From contig CAWEPI010000013.1 in NCBI GenBank assembly GCA_963810945.1, positions 1 through 64,000 of the forward strand: DNA of 64,000 nt. Direction: 5' to 3'. Position 1 is the stretch's first letter; every line of letters starts with the position of its first letter. The notes beneath the pieces are model-generated. The model saw only the letters and a list, made by a program, of their open reading frames with translations, was not told the origin of the DNA and ran no database searches. This DNA comes from JAOUEA01 sp963810945. GTDB lineage: Bacteria > Actinomycetota > UBA4738 > HRBIN12. A program made the translations under genes and the position numbers. This document shows positions 53,764-64,000 of the stretch, one piece after another.

Positions 53764-54526
53764 ATGAAGCTGCGGCTTCTGCTGAGCCTGTGCGCGCTGG
53801 TGGCGGTTGCGGTCGGGGTCTGGCCGGCGACGGCGGGCGCGGATCCGTTCGAGGGACCGCCGATCTGTGCGACCGCCGGGAAGGCGCTGCACGGCCATCA
53901 CGACGGCAACCTCATCGTCAGCGGCGACGCGTACGTGCCGGGCGGGAAGACCCTTCGGGTCAGCGGCAACCTCAGGCTCCAGCCCGGGGCGTGCCTCGAC
54001 GCGTTCACGATCGGCACCGTGCACGTGCACGGCAACATCCGCGTCGGCGAGGGAGCCGTGCTGGCGCTCGGATGCACCCCGAACTCGATCGGGCCGGTCC
54101 CGCCCTGCAACGACGTCACGACCAACGACACCGTGGGCGGGAACATCGTCGCCGAGAACGCCTTGACGATGTACCTGGACGGCAACACCGTCCACGGCAA
54201 CGTGATCTCGCGCGGTGGCGGTCCGGGCCTGCAACGGTGACTTCCTCAACTTCCCGATCAAGGACAACGCGATCTGGGGCGACCTGATCGTCCGCGGCTG
54301 GGAGGGCGGCTGGGCAGGCGCCATCCGCAACGAGGTCGGCGGAGACCTGGTCTGGACCAAGAACGGGAGCGTGCAGGACACGGACTCGAACGAGGTCATG
54401 ACCAACGTCGTCACCGGTGACCTGCGCTGCTACGGCAACTCGCCCGCCGCACAGGTGAACCCGGCCGACGGTGGGCAACCCAACACCGTCGCCGGCGACA
54501 AGCTCGGGCAGTGCGCCGCCTTGTAG
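53764..54526 (+). CDS. Secreted beta-repeat protein of unknown function (one frameshift)
   Basis: A Sec-exported protein of about 250 residues. Its signal peptide is LRLLLSLCALVAVAVGVWPATAGA. The mature part repeats short beta units with glycine and asparagine (GNLIVSGDAYVPGG, GNLRLQPGACLD, GNIRVGEGAVLALG, GGNIVAENALTMYLDGN), which looks like a right-handed beta-helix or bactofilin-like solenoid, with paired Cys. A one-base shift near 54230 joins NGDFLNFPIKDNAIWGDLIV. ATG 53764 has AGGAGG upstream. No enzyme motif seen. Confidence 0.65.
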
Positions 54527-54614
54527 ACAGGGCACACCGCACCCCGATAGCGCACGCATGCCGGGCGACCAGGATCGCCCGACACGCGGTGGGGCACCAT
54601 CGCGGTTGCACCCG

Positions 54615-56344
54615 ATGCGGTTCGCGCGCGAGAGTGCGCGGATGGATCCCGATGCGCGACAGGAGATGTCGCCATGGCGTGAGGCCGCGGCGGATCTCCG
54701 CCAGGCGGCGACTGCCCTCGTCGCGACCTTCCGATCGCGAGAGCTCGGGCCGACCCAGCTCGCGCTCGTAGCCTTCAACCTGCTGGAGTGGGGGGGCGGG
54801 CTCGCGCTGTTCGTCTTCGCGTTCCAGGTCGGCGGCGCGCCCGCGGTCGGGCTCGCCGCACTGGCCCTACAGATACCAGCCGCGATCATCGCTCCGTTCG
54901 GGGCCGTGCTCGCCGATCGGGTGGATCGCAGGCGCCTGCTCTTGCTCGTGATGCTGACCCTATCGCTCCTTTCGGCCGCCGCGGGCAGCGCGATGCTGCT
55001 GCGGGCGCCCTCATGGCTCGCCTTCCTCCTCGCGTGCTCAGCCGGATGGATGCTCACCCTCGTGCGGCCGACGTATAGCGCGCTGCTGCCGTGGCTGGCG
55101 CGATCGCCGCAGGAGCTCACGACGAGCTACGCAGCCATGGGCCTGATCGAGAGCATGTGCATCTTCCTCGGCCCCCTCCTCGCCGGGATCGCGTTCGCGT
55201 TCGCGAGCACGCGCTCGATCTCGGGCCCGGGGCTCGCGTTCCTGATCCTCGCCGTGTTGACGCTGGGCGGCGCGCTCGCGGTGTGGAGCACGCACGAGGC
55301 GAACGAAGCCGCCGACGACGAACCCGACGAGGAGTTCCGTGCGGCCGACCTCTGGGCCGGGTTCGGGTACGTGCTGCACGACGAACGCCGCCGCCTGCTC
55401 GTGGCTCTGGCCGGCTCGGGCATGCTGATGCTCGGGGTCCTCGACACGATCATCATCGTGCTCGCCCTCGACATCCTGCACACGGGCGACGCGGGCGTGG
55501 GCTTCCTGAACGCGGCCCTGGGGTTGGGCTCCATCATCGGCGCGTCGATCGCGATGGTGGCCGGCCAACGCGCTCGGTTGTTCCCCACCATGCGGGCGGG
55601 TCTCGTCGCCACCGGCGCGCCGCTCGCCGTGATCGCCGCGTCCCCGCTGGCCGCCGCCCCGATGCTCGCGATCTCGGGGGCGGGCATGCAGCTCTGCGAC
55701 GTCAGCGCCCGCACGATGCTCCAGCGCGTCGTGCCGGACGACAAACTGGGACGCGTCTTCGGCGTGCTCGAATCTCTCTACGTCGGACTCGAGGGGATCG
55801 GCGCGTTCGCGGCCTCGCTCCTCGTGGTCCTGGTAGGTCCCCGGTGGAGCCTCCTGCTCGCCAGCTCGCTCCTGCCGGTCGCTGGGTTCCTGCTGCGGAA
55901 CCGTCTTGCCTCGCTCGACGTGGGCGTTCGGGTCCCCGCCGAGGAGATGGCGCGCTTGCGCGCGACGGACCTCTTCGCACCCCTGCCACCACAGGCGCTC
56001 GAACGGGTCGCCCGGGACCTCGTGCCGCTCGACGTGCCGGCGGGAGATGTCGTTATCAGGGAGGGCGAACCTGGGAGCCGCTTCTACGTGCTCACCGAGG
56101 GGCGGGCGGTCATCTCGCGCGATGGAGAGACCATCTCCGACCGTGGCCCCGGCGACTACTTCGGCGAGGTCGCTCTCCTGCTCGATCAACCGCGGAACGC
56201 GAGCGTGACCGCCGTCAGCGACTGCGGGTGTTCGAGCTCGAGCGCGACGAATTCCAGCGCGTGCTCACCGGTCACGACGGCGTCGATCTGAAGGCGCGGC
56301 GTGTCGCCGCCGAGCGCGCCGTCATCGATCCGGCCGAGGGCTGA
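54615..56344 (+). CDS. MFS transporter fused to a cyclic-nucleotide-binding domain (one frameshift)
   Basis: A 12-helix major facilitator protein (about residues 40-420; the loop GAVLADRVDRRRLLLLV is the MFS motif A) of the enterobactin-exporter-like subgroup, followed by a cNMP-binding domain (about 445-565) with LDVPAGDVVIREGEPGSRFY and the phosphate-binding-cassette region RGPGDYFGEVALLLDQPRNASV. The cassette has the Gly-Glu and Arg expected for cyclic nucleotide binding. A one-base shift near 56221 joins RVFELERDEFQRVLTGHD to the end. Start uncertain: ATG 54615, 54642 or 54666. Transport may be gated by cAMP/cGMP. Confidence 0.78.
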
Positions 56345-56468
56345 TGAAGAAGGACGGTGCCGTGGGCTGAGTCATGCCGTCCCGATCCGTCACGACGCCC
56401 GATCGCGTCGGCGATCCTCGAGCGCGACCGGAAGCGGCGAGATTCGCGTGGAAGAAGGGAGGGGGGTC

Positions 56469-57066
56469 ATGGCAGAGAAGCAGCTCGTGCTCTCGTTCTT
56501 CGCAGATAGCCGGCGACAGACACTGCGGCGGAGGAGCTTAAGGATCCGGGATCACGCCCGGCGACGCCATCGGGCTCCTGGTCCTCGACGACACCGGGAA
56601 CCTCAAGGTGGACAAGGTCGGCGCGCGGAGTTGGGGCGCCGGCGCAGGGATCGGCGCATGCCTGCTCGTTCTCGGCCCCGCGGCACTCGGTGTAGGTCTC
56701 CTCGGCGGCACGGCCGCCGGCGGACTACACCACAAGGGACTGAAGCTCAGCGATGAGGACAAGGCGCGGATCTCAGGCGACCTTGGGGCCGGTAAGGCGG
56801 CGGTCGGTGTGCTCGCCAGGATCGAGGACGCGCCCGTGATCCAGAAGCAGCTGACGGAGTTCGGCGGAACGACCTCGAGCCACGATGTGGTCGACGAGGC
56901 GGATCTACAGGCAGCGGCGGCGGAGCCCTCAGGCCAGCTCGACGGTCGGGGGTGGGCACTCGTAGCACGGTGCCCGCCACGGTGGTGCGCTTGCCTTGCA
57001 GGACTCGGAACCGCAATCGAGGAGGGGACGGCCTTCGGGTCGACCCCTCCCCGCTGCACGACCTGA
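56469..57066 (+). CDS. DUF1269 membrane-associated protein (frameshifted)
   Basis: A DUF1269 protein. It begins MAEKQLVLSFFADS, then after a one-base shift near 56513 reads TPGDAIGLLVLDDTGNLKVD, a glycine-rich hydrophobic stretch GACLLVLGPAALGVGLLGGTAAGG, and DKARISGDLGAGKAAVGVLA. The 3' end after QAAAAEPSG does not resemble the family, so the C-terminus may also be shifted. DUF1269 proteins are stress-associated and of unknown function. Confidence 0.65.
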
Positions 57067-57196
57067 AGACATCGCAGGCGATAGGCGAGACGTGGGGCGT
57101 GACGGCTCGAGCTGTCGCGCGACCTCGCCTGAACGACAAACGCCCCGCTGAAGAGACGGTCGTGCCGGCGGCGCCCGCGCAAACGGCCTGAGGGAT

Positions 57197-60167
57197 TCAC
57201 GACAGGGTCTCAAGGATCCTGGAAACGCGCTGTGTCCCGACCACGTTGCCCGCCACGGTGAGGATGCCCGCGACTTCCTTGAGTGTCCCGATCGCCGCGG
57301 AGGGATCGGTCTCACATTGCAGGTCGGCCAAGTGCTCAAGCGCCAGGGCTCGGAGCAGGTTCGAATCCGTCGAACGCGCGATCGACGCGGCTTCGTTCGC
57401 CAACGTCAGAGCTTCGTCGGGGCGCCCGTGGGACCGACGCGCGATGGACAAGGCGACACCGCGATAGATCCCACCTTCCGCACCTATAGGCGCGTACCGC
57501 TCGGCGAACGCATCGGCGAGGACCGAACCTTCATCCATCCTTCCTTGTCTAGCGAGTGCAAGCGGCAATAGCCAACACCAATCGTTCACGACCCAGACGT
57601 CGCCGAGCCGCTCCATCACGTCTAGGCCCTGACGCGCCATCGCTTCGGCAGCCTCAGGTGCATCGGTGAGGAGCAGCACGAGGGCTAAGCCGGCCAACGC
57701 CTGATCCGCCCCCGACCACTCAAGGCCGCCAGCTTCGATCGCGAGGCGCCACTCGGACTCCGCTGACCGGTATGCGGGCACGTCGCCCACGAGCGCAGCC
57801 GCCGCGGCATCGAGGGCGATCCCACCGGTGCTGATGATCGGGTTCGGGCTCCGGCGCATCAGCTCGGCTTGGTCCCTCATCGCCTCGGCGGTACATGGCC
57901 CCCGAATCGTTGCGCACGGCTGATCCCGCCCGCCTGGAGTTGCCCCCGAAGCCGACCCGCGCGTTCCGCATGGACGAACGATCGCGCCTGCGCCTCCGCG
58001 TGGTTCGCCATCTCGCCGATATAGACGTGGAGGTACTCGATCACGGTCCATCCTTGGGCGAGCCCGACGTCATCCTCGAGATCCGTGAGTTCAGCGAGCA
58101 ACGCTCTCCCCTCGGAGATGCCGAGTCGGATCTCATCCTCCGATGGGCCGGTGAAGGCGTAGAGGGCGAGTTGCTGAAGCCGGATCTTGATCGCCTCGAC
58201 GCCATGCGTCGTTCGGCCTGAAGAGGGTCTCTTCGAGGAGCACCGCTGCATCGTCGGCCCGGTCGTCTTCCATCAGCCGATCGCGAAGTCCGGCAGCATC
58301 TCCAAACGCGCAGTCGACCCGTCCCGCAGCAGGGCCGCCGCGCGCCGAGCAGATCTGAGTGGTCACGAATCGAGCCGCGACGTCGCGGCTCCGCCGCGCA
58401 ATCATGCTCGGCGGGACGATGCTCACCACGAGCATCGGTTGGCCATGGCCGCAGCGCCGTGCCTGCTCGAGATGATGGCGGCCAGCTCCTCCTCCTCTTG
58501 GGGACAGATCGACCACGCGACGTGGAGCCCGCCTCGTGGCCTTAGGAAGTCGGAGCGGTCTCGCCGACGAGGCGTGTGCGAAGCGCCCGTTCGGCTCGAC
58601 CTGCCTCGCAACGTGCGCCCATCAGCCTGCCGAAGGAGTCGCCGAGTTCGAGATCCTCAGGGCGAGGGCCTCAGGAAGTCCACACGGAACCGTGAGAACT
58701 GCCGAGCGAGTCGAGTGCCTGGTGACACGGGCGACCTCGGTCGCGCCCGCCTCGCAGTGCTCGGAGGTCGGACTGCCGAGGGGCCCACGCATCTCCGGCC
58801 AGCGCTTCCGCGGCGAGATGCTCCAGGAACAACGGGTCGCCCGCCGCCGGGGTGACCAGGCGGTCGGAGTGGAGGAGGTTCGCACCCACCAACGCATCGG
58901 CAACGCTCTCGACTGTCCGCCTCAGTGGGCCGACCGTGACGTGATCGCGCGCTGCATCCTTCCGCCCTGCGACCGCCGTGCGTCCAGGAGGTCCAGCCGG
59001 GCGGCGCAGAGGAGGGGTACCGGGGCGGTCGTCCACCGCGAGGCTGCTTCAACTAGATCGTTCAGCGACGGGCTTGCTCAAGGCAAGTCGACCGGGAGCA
59101 CGATGACAGGCCCGCGCATCGCGAGGGTCTCGAGGAGGCGGCGGATGCCCCAGGTGGAGTCCGCGGGGCTAGCTATGCGCCAGACGAGAAGCCCAGGAGC
59201 GTGCGGCTCGTCGGGGGCTCGTCCTGACGGCCGCTGACGAGCGACGCAGGCTACAGCTTCATCTTCGTGTTGAGTACGCACCTGCCGCGGCTCGCACCAG
59301 GTCGGCCAGTGGAGCCAGACTTGAGCCGTCCCCGCTGCCGGCACCGACGTTCGGAGGATCGTCGTGCCGGACAGATCTCGCAAGAAGGCGTCGAGCAGAC
59401 GCGACTTGCCGATACCCGGGTCGCCGAGGACCGTCGCCAGCACCTGGTCTGCCGCGACCGCTTCGGCGAACGCCACCCCGAGCGACGCGATGAGACGTCC
59501 ACGACCAACGAACGGTGTCGTGGACTGGCGACGAGGACCGGCCTCGACAGAGACGACTACTGCGGCTTCCACCGGTTCCGCCTTGCCCTTCAGCGTCAGA
59601 GGTGTCAGCGGACGTAGCTCGGCTCGGTCGCGCAACAGTCGGATCGTTCTGGCCCAGCGACGACGGTGCCCGGTTCCGCTTCTGACTGCAGCCGAGCTGC
59701 CGTGTTCAAGACGTCACCCACCAAGGCCCCACTGGCGGCCATCGCCACGTCGCCGAGTACCGCGCCTGCCTCGATCCCGACACGCGCCTCCAGGCTACCT
59801 CGTGCGAGGCAACCTCAGACGCGACGGACAGCGACGCCAGCAGCTCAAGGCCCGCTCGCGCCGCCCGTGCCGCGTCGTCCTCGTGCGTAACCGACAGACC
59901 GAACAGGCCGACGGCTCCGTCGCCTTGGAAGGATGCGACCGTGCCACCGTTGCGCTCGATCGCCTCGCGCGCCGATCTCGTGTATCGACCCATCACTGCG
60001 GCGAGCACCTCGGAGGTCAGCCGCTCGGAACTACTTGCTCCGACAACTTCACAGAAGAAGGCCGTGACGAGGCGACGTTCGGCGGGCGTCGTCGCAGCCG
60101 TAGCGCCGCATGCTGGGCAGAACCGCGCGTCAGGCGGCAGATCGGCTCCACAGGGCGAGCACTTCAC
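57197..60167 (-). pseudogene. Second zinc-ribbon/cyclase/AAA/TPR regulator, heavily frameshifted
   Basis: Homologous in layout to the intact gene at 24319-27744. A zinc ribbon (CSPCGADLPPDARFCPACG) and cyclase domain start at GTG 60167, then FVGRGRLIASLG and the P-loop LGDPGIGKSRLLDAF near 59430, a distal ATPase piece GDPLFLEHLAAEALAGD near 58810, and TPR-like pieces (IRLQQLALYAFTGPSEDEIR; the frame 57197 to about 57900 ends VVGTQRVSRILETLS). At least six shifts are needed. In the cyclase the first metal ligand is Glu (FFCEVVGA) where Asp is expected. It may be truly decayed or badly sequenced. Confidence 0.7.
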
Positions 60168-60260
60168 GTCGCGAATGTAGAACGCTTGACCGACGGCGTC
60201 GAGGTGACCTCGCTCAGGCGATGAGAGAGCCGACCATCGATGGCTGACACGTTCGCCGTT

Positions 60261-60300
60261 CGTGCCAGGTGGGATTCGAACTCCCACCAAGTCGATGTTG
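60261..60300 (-). other. tRNA 3'-end-like sequence, possible attachment-site remnant
   Basis: On the minus strand GTGGG-AGTTCGAAT-CCCAC followed by CTGGCACG resembles a T-arm and acceptor strand, but the stem-loop carries two extra bases and no matching 5' half is visible upstream. It lies in the 300-nt gap between the broken cyclase gene and the WD40 gene. The gap also holds two direct copies of CGTTAGCAC (60400-60408 and 60411-60419) and otherwise nothing I can support. Confidence 0.3.
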
Positions 60301-60467
60301 ACCGATGTCGGACCGTGACGACACGTGCTGTGACCGGGAGCTTACGCTGAGGAGCCAAGCCGATCGATGTCGGTCAGTGTCAGGAAATGACGTTCAGGTC
60401 GTTAGCACCTCGTTAGCACGGAGTGTCCGTTGCGAGGATCGGTCGTCGACGCTGTCAGCGCGGGCGG

Positions 60468-63400
60468 CTAAGCCAGCGAGCACTGGTCCACGTGGAGATA
60501 CTGGCGGCACTCCTCGTCGGTGAGCGCCCTCGGGACCTCCCGGTGGGCGATCTCGAGCAGGTCGCCGATGTCGAGGGCCCAGATCCGAAGACCGCCGCAC
60601 GGGCTGGTGGTGGCGAGTTTCGAACCGTCCGGACTGAAGGCCACTCTGGATACGGTGCAGCCGAGACTCGGCAGGACGAGCTGCTCCGCGCCCGTTCCTG
60701 CATCGAACAGCCGAACCGTGCCATCGCTGTGCGCGACGGCGATGCGCGAGCCGTCGGGGGAGAAGGCGACCTGCCGCCGCCCGATTCGTCGGTGGCGGCG
60801 CCCCCGGGTCCGCCGAGCTCAGCCACGAGCGACCAGCTCTCGACATCCCAGATCTCCACGTGTCCCCCTGAGCGCACGATGGCCACCCGGGGGGCGATGG
60901 GATCGAAGACCACGTTGACTGCGTCATCGAACGTCCGGACGCGCTCATCTCGCTCCCAGTCCCAGACCGTCACGTGGGGGACGTGTCGTTCCTGCGATTC
61001 GGCCACCGTGGCCACCAGACGTCCGTCGGCGCTGAATCGGGCCGCAAACAGATAGACCCCGCGTTCTCGAAGCACACGGATGACGCTGCCTGAGCGATCG
61101 ACGATCTTCGCGGTTGGGTCGTAGTTCGCGGTGACCACATACCTCCCGTCCGGACTGAAGTTGACCTCGTTGACGTCGTACTGCTGCGTCTTCCCGATGT
61201 GGAACAGCTCCGCGCCGGTCGACGTATCCCAGACTCTCATCGCTGATGCACCGCCGGGCAACTGGGCCTGCTCCCGCCGCCGAGTGCGATCGAGGTGCCG
61301 TCCGGGCTCACGTCGATGGATCCGAACCAGAAATAGTCGGTCGCCGGTCCGATGGTTCGAAGCACACGGCCGGTCTGCAGGTCCCACATCGTGACCGTGG
61401 AGTCCTCCGGCATGCGGCTCGTCACGAGGCGCCGTCCGTCCGGCATGAACTCCACCTGGGATCCACCAGGGGCAGGAAGGTTCGCCCACTCGGCATCACC
61501 GGTCGGTCCAAGGTCCCAGATCTTCACGACGGAGTTCCCCTCGTCGCCCGCCATCACGCGGGTCCCATCGGGAGAGAAGGCCACTCCCACGATCAAGGTG
61601 TTCGTCTCTAGTGCCGGGAGCGACCACAGCAATCGGACGGGCGCGTCCCGGATCTCCCACACCCTCGCGGTGCCGTCCGATCCTCCGGTGACCAGGCGGG
61701 AGGAATCCGGGCTCCAGGCGAGGCCGGGGACGTATCCGTTCTGAGGAAGCGTGTAGAGCAGCCGTTCCGTTCCCGCATCCCACACCTGCGTGGCGCCCTG
61801 GCTCCCCACGGCGACATATCTGCCGTCGGGACTCCATGACACCGCGCTGAGGAAGGAGTCGCTGCAACAATTGGGCGCGCTCAGGCGGAACGCTTCCTCA
61901 CGGGTCTTGACGTCGAACACGACGCCATCCGCGGCGGCGGGATGACACGGCGAGGAGTTTCCCGTCAGGACTGAGGGCCGCGTCGATAGAGATCGTCCAC
62001 GTGCACGGTCGAGACGACCCGACCAGTGGACACATCCAGAACCCGGACCGTCCCGTTGCCCCAGGCCGCAGCGACGAGCGAACCGCCGGCGCCGAAGGAA
62101 GGCGCCTATGCACCCCCGTCCCCCGACCGGGTCGAGAGGAGCCGCTCTGTGGACGGGATCCCAGACCTTCAGCGTGCCGTCGTCTCCGGTGGAGGCGAGC
62201 CTCGAGCCGTCGGCGCTGAACGCGACGTCGGTGACGTCACCGTCATGCCCCTGGAACGAGTGGACGCTGTCTCCGGTCTCGCCGTCCCTGATGTCGATGA
62301 TGCCCGAGTCGTTCGGCACCTTCGGTCACGAAGACCCCCGAGGGGCTCCAGGCGAGGCTTCCCCCCACCCCGGGCACCTCGAGGTCGAGTCGCGACGCCA
62401 CCACGGAGCGGTGGAGCGCCTCCTCCGCTTCCGGGAGAACGGTCCCGTCCGATGAGCGCGTCGTCTCGACGGCCTTGCTCGCGAGTAGGACGCTGAGCTC
62501 CGGGTCGACATCGATGTTCGCAACCGCGGCGGTGGCGAGCTCCCTCGCCGTCGCGACCCGGGTCTCGCGCTGCGCCCTGTTGCTTGGCTCGTTGCGACGA
62601 CGGTGAGCGATCCGGCGATGAGAGCCGCGGCCGCGAAGACGGCAACGAGGCCGCGCAGCCGGCGTGCCGATCGCCGTCGATCCGCCCCTCGTGCTCGCGG
62701 CGCCGCTCCTCCTCTCCATGCTCCCGTTCGCGCTGATCGACGCTCGCCTTCAGGTAGGCACGCTCGGGTCGCCCGATCGCCAGGTCCGTGGCCGCGGCCC
62801 AGGTCTCGAGCTGGTCCAGTCGGGCACCCCGCATGAGGAAGCTTGGGTCGCCGTCGGCGCCTCGCCACTCGGCGGTCGCACGCGCCAGGCCGCGCTCCTG
62901 ACGGAGGTCTTCTCGAGCGTGGTCGATCCACGTTCGCAGCCGTCCCCAGGCGCTCAGCAGCGCCTCGTGGGCGATCTCGACCGTGGGCTCCCGGGTGGAG
63001 GGCTCTCGGTCGAAGGTGAGGAGCCGGTGGCGCCCGAAGGTGTCCACGACGGTGTCGATCGCCTCCTGGTCCACATCGAGGGCGTCGAGTTCACTGCGCG
63101 CGACGCGGCGCCGTGTGTCCTGGCGGCCCTCTCCAAGGGTGACCAAGCGCAAGAAGGTCTGTTTGGTGGCTCGTCGGCCCTGTTGGTCGGTCGCTTCGAA
63201 GATCCGTTCGGCTCGGGCGGACAAGGCGCCCGTGATCCCGCCGAGCTCCCGGTATGCGGTGAGGGTCAATCGATCCTCGTCTCGACGTTCGAAGAGCTCC
63301 GTGAGGGCGTACTGCAGGAGCGGGAGAGCGCCGGGTTGATGGGCGACATCGGCGATCATCTCCGCCACCAACCCGGGCTCGGGCAGAACGCCGACCCGTT

Positions 63401-64000
63401 CTACGGGGCCTCGGATCGCCTGCTCGAGCTCGTCGGGCGTGAGCGGAGGAACGGCTTCGGTCCGTTCAGCGAGCAGCTCCCCGAACCGGGGGTAGATGAG
63501 CGGGCGGTCGTAGAAGTCTGCCCTGAGGGTCACGATGACGCGGAGCCGGCTCTCGGGGTCGGCGACGGCCACGCGAAGCGCCTGGAGGAACAGCTCCCGC
63601 TCTGGCTCGTCGGTGGTGAGCGTGAAGACCTCCTCGAACTGATCGACCACGAGCACGACTCCGCCTGCCCGGGCGCGACCAGATCCACCGCCTCGAGCAG
63701 GCCTCGAGATCCGGAATCGAGCCGTTCGCGCAGCCGGGCGACAGGTCGCACCGCGATCCGAAGGAGCGCGGCCTCGAGCTCGTCGAGGGGGTGTGCTCCG
63801 GGAACATCTCGGCGATGAAGGGATCTTCCGCGCCCCCAAGGCTCCGTGCCTGATCGCCGGAACCAGTCCCGCGCGGACCACGGAGGATTTCCCGCCCCCG
63901 CTCGGGCCGACGACGGCAAGGAACCGGGATCCGGGCCCCGTCTCCACCAGCCTGGCTGATGAGGCGCCGGGTGAGCTCGCTCGCGCCCGAAGAAGTCGAG
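60468..64000 (-). pseudogene. nSTAND NTPase-WD40 repeat protein (start beyond right edge; many frameshifts)
   Basis: A large signalling-type protein of over 1170 residues. The N-terminal part at the right edge reads FFGRE and the P-loop AVVGPSGGGKSSVV, then VVLVVDQFEEVFTLTTDE (Walker B), VIVTLRADFYDRPL and IAHEALLSAWGRLRTWIDHA, typical of nSTAND1 ATPases. A charged linker and one membrane segment (LVAVFAAAALIAGSL) follow, then about ten WD40 units such as VAFSADGSRLASTGDDGTLK. It ends with LTDEECRQYLHVDQC at TAG 60468-60470, the usual family end. At least seven one-base shifts occur (for example near 60785, 61250, 61900-62150, 62320, 62650 and 63690). Confidence 0.8.

Noticed and set aside
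1..64000. CRISPR arrays, insertion sequences, rRNA genes or complete tRNA genes
   Set aside because: No regularly spaced repeats, transposase motifs (DDE, HUH), rRNA-like stretches or full cloverleaf sequences were found on either strand. Only one tRNA-like 3' fragment was noted.

Overview
The window is about 70% G+C by eye, densely coded on both strands, and uses many GTG and TTG starts and 4-nt ATGA/GTGA overlaps. It carries a split NHEJ polymerase/ligase pair, a maltokinase-like protein, DUF6325/SHOCT genes and very large cyclase-AAA regulators. This mix suggests an uncultured high-GC soil or water bacterium, most likely Actinomycetota. Chloroflexota-type lineages cannot be excluded, since no rRNA or complete tRNA lies in the window.

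Left third (1-29 kb). After the end of a cation/proton antiporter, a cyclophilin and a GNAT acetyltransferase comes a C1-assimilation block (2133-10052): hydroxypyruvate/glyoxylate reductase, PEP carboxylase, class V (serine-glyoxylate type) aminotransferase, malyl-CoA lyase and the two malate-CoA ligase subunits. These are the diagnostic enzymes of the serine cycle. Then come an Mg2+ P-type ATPase, the convergent LigD-type polymerase and DNA ligase, a ClC channel with CBS domains divergent from a MarR regulator, TypA, a polyamine-type ABC importer without its ATPase, class I aldolase, a 1141-residue zinc-ribbon/cyclase/AAA regulator and an L,D-transpeptidase.

Middle (28.6-46 kb). A maltokinase-SIS-DinB operon is followed by an MttB-type methyltransferase with its corrinoid protein, which could supply C1 units from methylated amines. 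Next are an arginase-fold protein with a GT1 glycosyltransferase, a secreted zincin-like protein, and a lipid locus (acyl-ACP desaturase divergent from FAD oxidoreductase, DUF1365 and cyclopropane fatty acid synthase). A lone prepilin and a Tat-exported DUF1800/DUF1501 pair complete this part.

Right third (46-64 kb). Two DUF6325 loci, each next to a small basic or SHOCT protein, flank a second ClC channel and an unusual flippase-like membrane protein with a kinase-like middle domain. Further right are a SnoaL-like protein, a secreted repeat-like protein, an MFS transporter fused to a cyclic-nucleotide-binding domain, a DUF1269 protein, a broken second cyclase-AAA gene and an nSTAND-WD40 gene running off the right edge. 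From about 29 kb rightwards many conserved proteins continue in another frame across single-base shifts, and the density of shifts rises towards the right end. This looks like uncorrected long-read indels, so most broken genes are probably intact in the organism. Here CDS covers genes with up to about three shifts and pseudogene covers those with more.
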